6,523 bases of DNA. Source: Micrococcaceae bacterium UBA3381 (GTDB taxonomy: Bacteria; Actinomycetota; Actinomycetes; Actinomycetales; Micrococcaceae). Positions 6,007-6,523 of this stretch are shown here, piece by piece. Position 1 is the stretch's first letter; every line of letters begins with the position of its first letter. The position numbers and the translations under genes were made by a program. The stretch covers positions 7,230-13,752 of the forward strand of contig DEPX01000226.1 in NCBI GenBank assembly GCA_002358975.1. Direction: 5' to 3'. Below the pieces are notes generated by a model, which searched no databases, was not told where the DNA came from, and saw only the letters and a program-made list of their open reading frames with translations.

Positions 6007-6523
6007 GCCACATGTATCTAGGTCTTGACACATCAGCCACTGCCTCAGCCGCCATTATTCGCGATGACGAAGTGATAGCGCACCGGGCAACTGACTCTAA
6101 CCGCAATCACTCAGAAGTCCTAGCAGGATTTATTGCCGATGTACTTGCACAAGCCGGTCTCGACCCAACCGCTCCTAAGACGTTAGACGGTATTTTCGTC
6201 GGGGTCGGTCCCGGGCCGTTTACCGGATTACGAGCCGGCATTATTACCGCACAAACCCTGGCCCATACTTGGAAGACCCCGGTACACGGAGTGCTAAGTT
6301 TAGATGGGCTCGCGCATCGGGTGGGAGCTGATGCTTTTCGTAGCGGTGCAGAAGAATTCATCGTGGCCACCGACGCCCGCAGAAAAGAAGTCTACTGGGC
6401 CCACTACGATAATATCGGTGGCCAACCACAGCGCCTCCACGGACCATTTGTGACCGCCGCCCAGGAAGTCACCGAACTCCCCGTCTTCGGTGCCGGAGCC
6501 GGGCTCTACCCGGAACAACTCTT
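6003..6523 (+). CDS. tsaB: tRNA t6A37 biosynthesis protein TsaB, 3' end cut by window
   Basis: The frame is open from ATG 6003 to the window edge, giving 173 codons without a stop. The product is an ASKHA-fold, TsaD-like scaffold that pairs with TsaD and TsaE in t6A synthesis and is itself not the catalytic subunit. Motifs visible are the start strand YLGLDTSATAS (5-15), NHSEVL (35-40), the strongly diagnostic GPGPFTGLRAG (69-79), TDARRKEVYW (123-132) and GAGAGLYPE near the edge. TsaB proteins are usually about 220-240 residues, so the last 50 or so are outside the window. It overlaps tsaE by 4 nt. In Actinobacteria the next genes are often rimI and tsaD; they cannot be checked here. Confidence 0.95.
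   Translation, partial: MSHMYLGLDTSATASAAIIRDDEVIAHRATDSNRNHSEVLAGFIADVLAQAGLDPTAPKTLDGIFVGVGPGPFTGLRAGIITAQTLAHTWKTPVHGVLSLDGLAHRVGADAFRSGAEEFIVATDARRKEVYWAHYDNIGGQPQRLHGPFVTAAQEVTELPVFGAGAGLYPEQL

Overview
The window looks like chromosomal core-gene DNA from an actinomycete of moderate G+C (roughly 50-55% by eye). The product sequences are actinobacterial: the type I pantothenate kinase closely resembles the mycobacterial form as I remember it. The gene order acpS-nnr-alr-tsaE-tsaB is typical of Actinobacteria, including Micrococcales. A low-G+C member of Micrococcaceae is a reasonable guess, but the sequence alone does not settle the genus. There is no sign of phage, transposon, CRISPR or a laterally acquired island.

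Layout. Two divergent transcription units flank a 361-bp intergenic region (2086-2446). Leftward (minus strand) are coaA, type I pantothenate kinase (2085-1027, GTG start), and, only 2 nt after its stop, a secreted M15-family zinc D,D-carboxypeptidase (1024 to beyond position 1). The M15 gene is cut by the window edge, but all its catalytic motifs are present. Rightward (plus strand) are acpS (2447-2797), nnr (2797-4299, 1-nt overlap), alr (4352-5503, 52-bp gap), tsaE (from about 5500 to 6006, 4-nt overlap) and tsaB (from 6003, 4-nt overlap, cut by the right edge).

How the genes fit together. CoaA starts CoA synthesis. AcpS uses CoA to charge acyl carrier protein with phosphopantetheine. Nnr repairs damaged NAD(P)H. 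Alr makes D-alanine for peptidoglycan, and the M15 peptidase probably removes D-alanine from peptidoglycan stems. TsaE and TsaB belong to the tRNA t6A37 modification machinery. The region is therefore a housekeeping cluster of cofactor supply, metabolite repair, wall metabolism and translation fidelity, held together by tight spacing and overlaps.

The least ordinary part is the intergenic region. Both flanking genes lack a good Shine-Dalgarno and have a -10-like hexamer about 7 nt before the start codon, suggesting divergent leaderless mRNAs. A consensus TTGACA and two perfect inverted repeats lie in the middle of the region with no gene attached. No new defence or mobile system is visible here; the findings are modest and mostly concern regulation.
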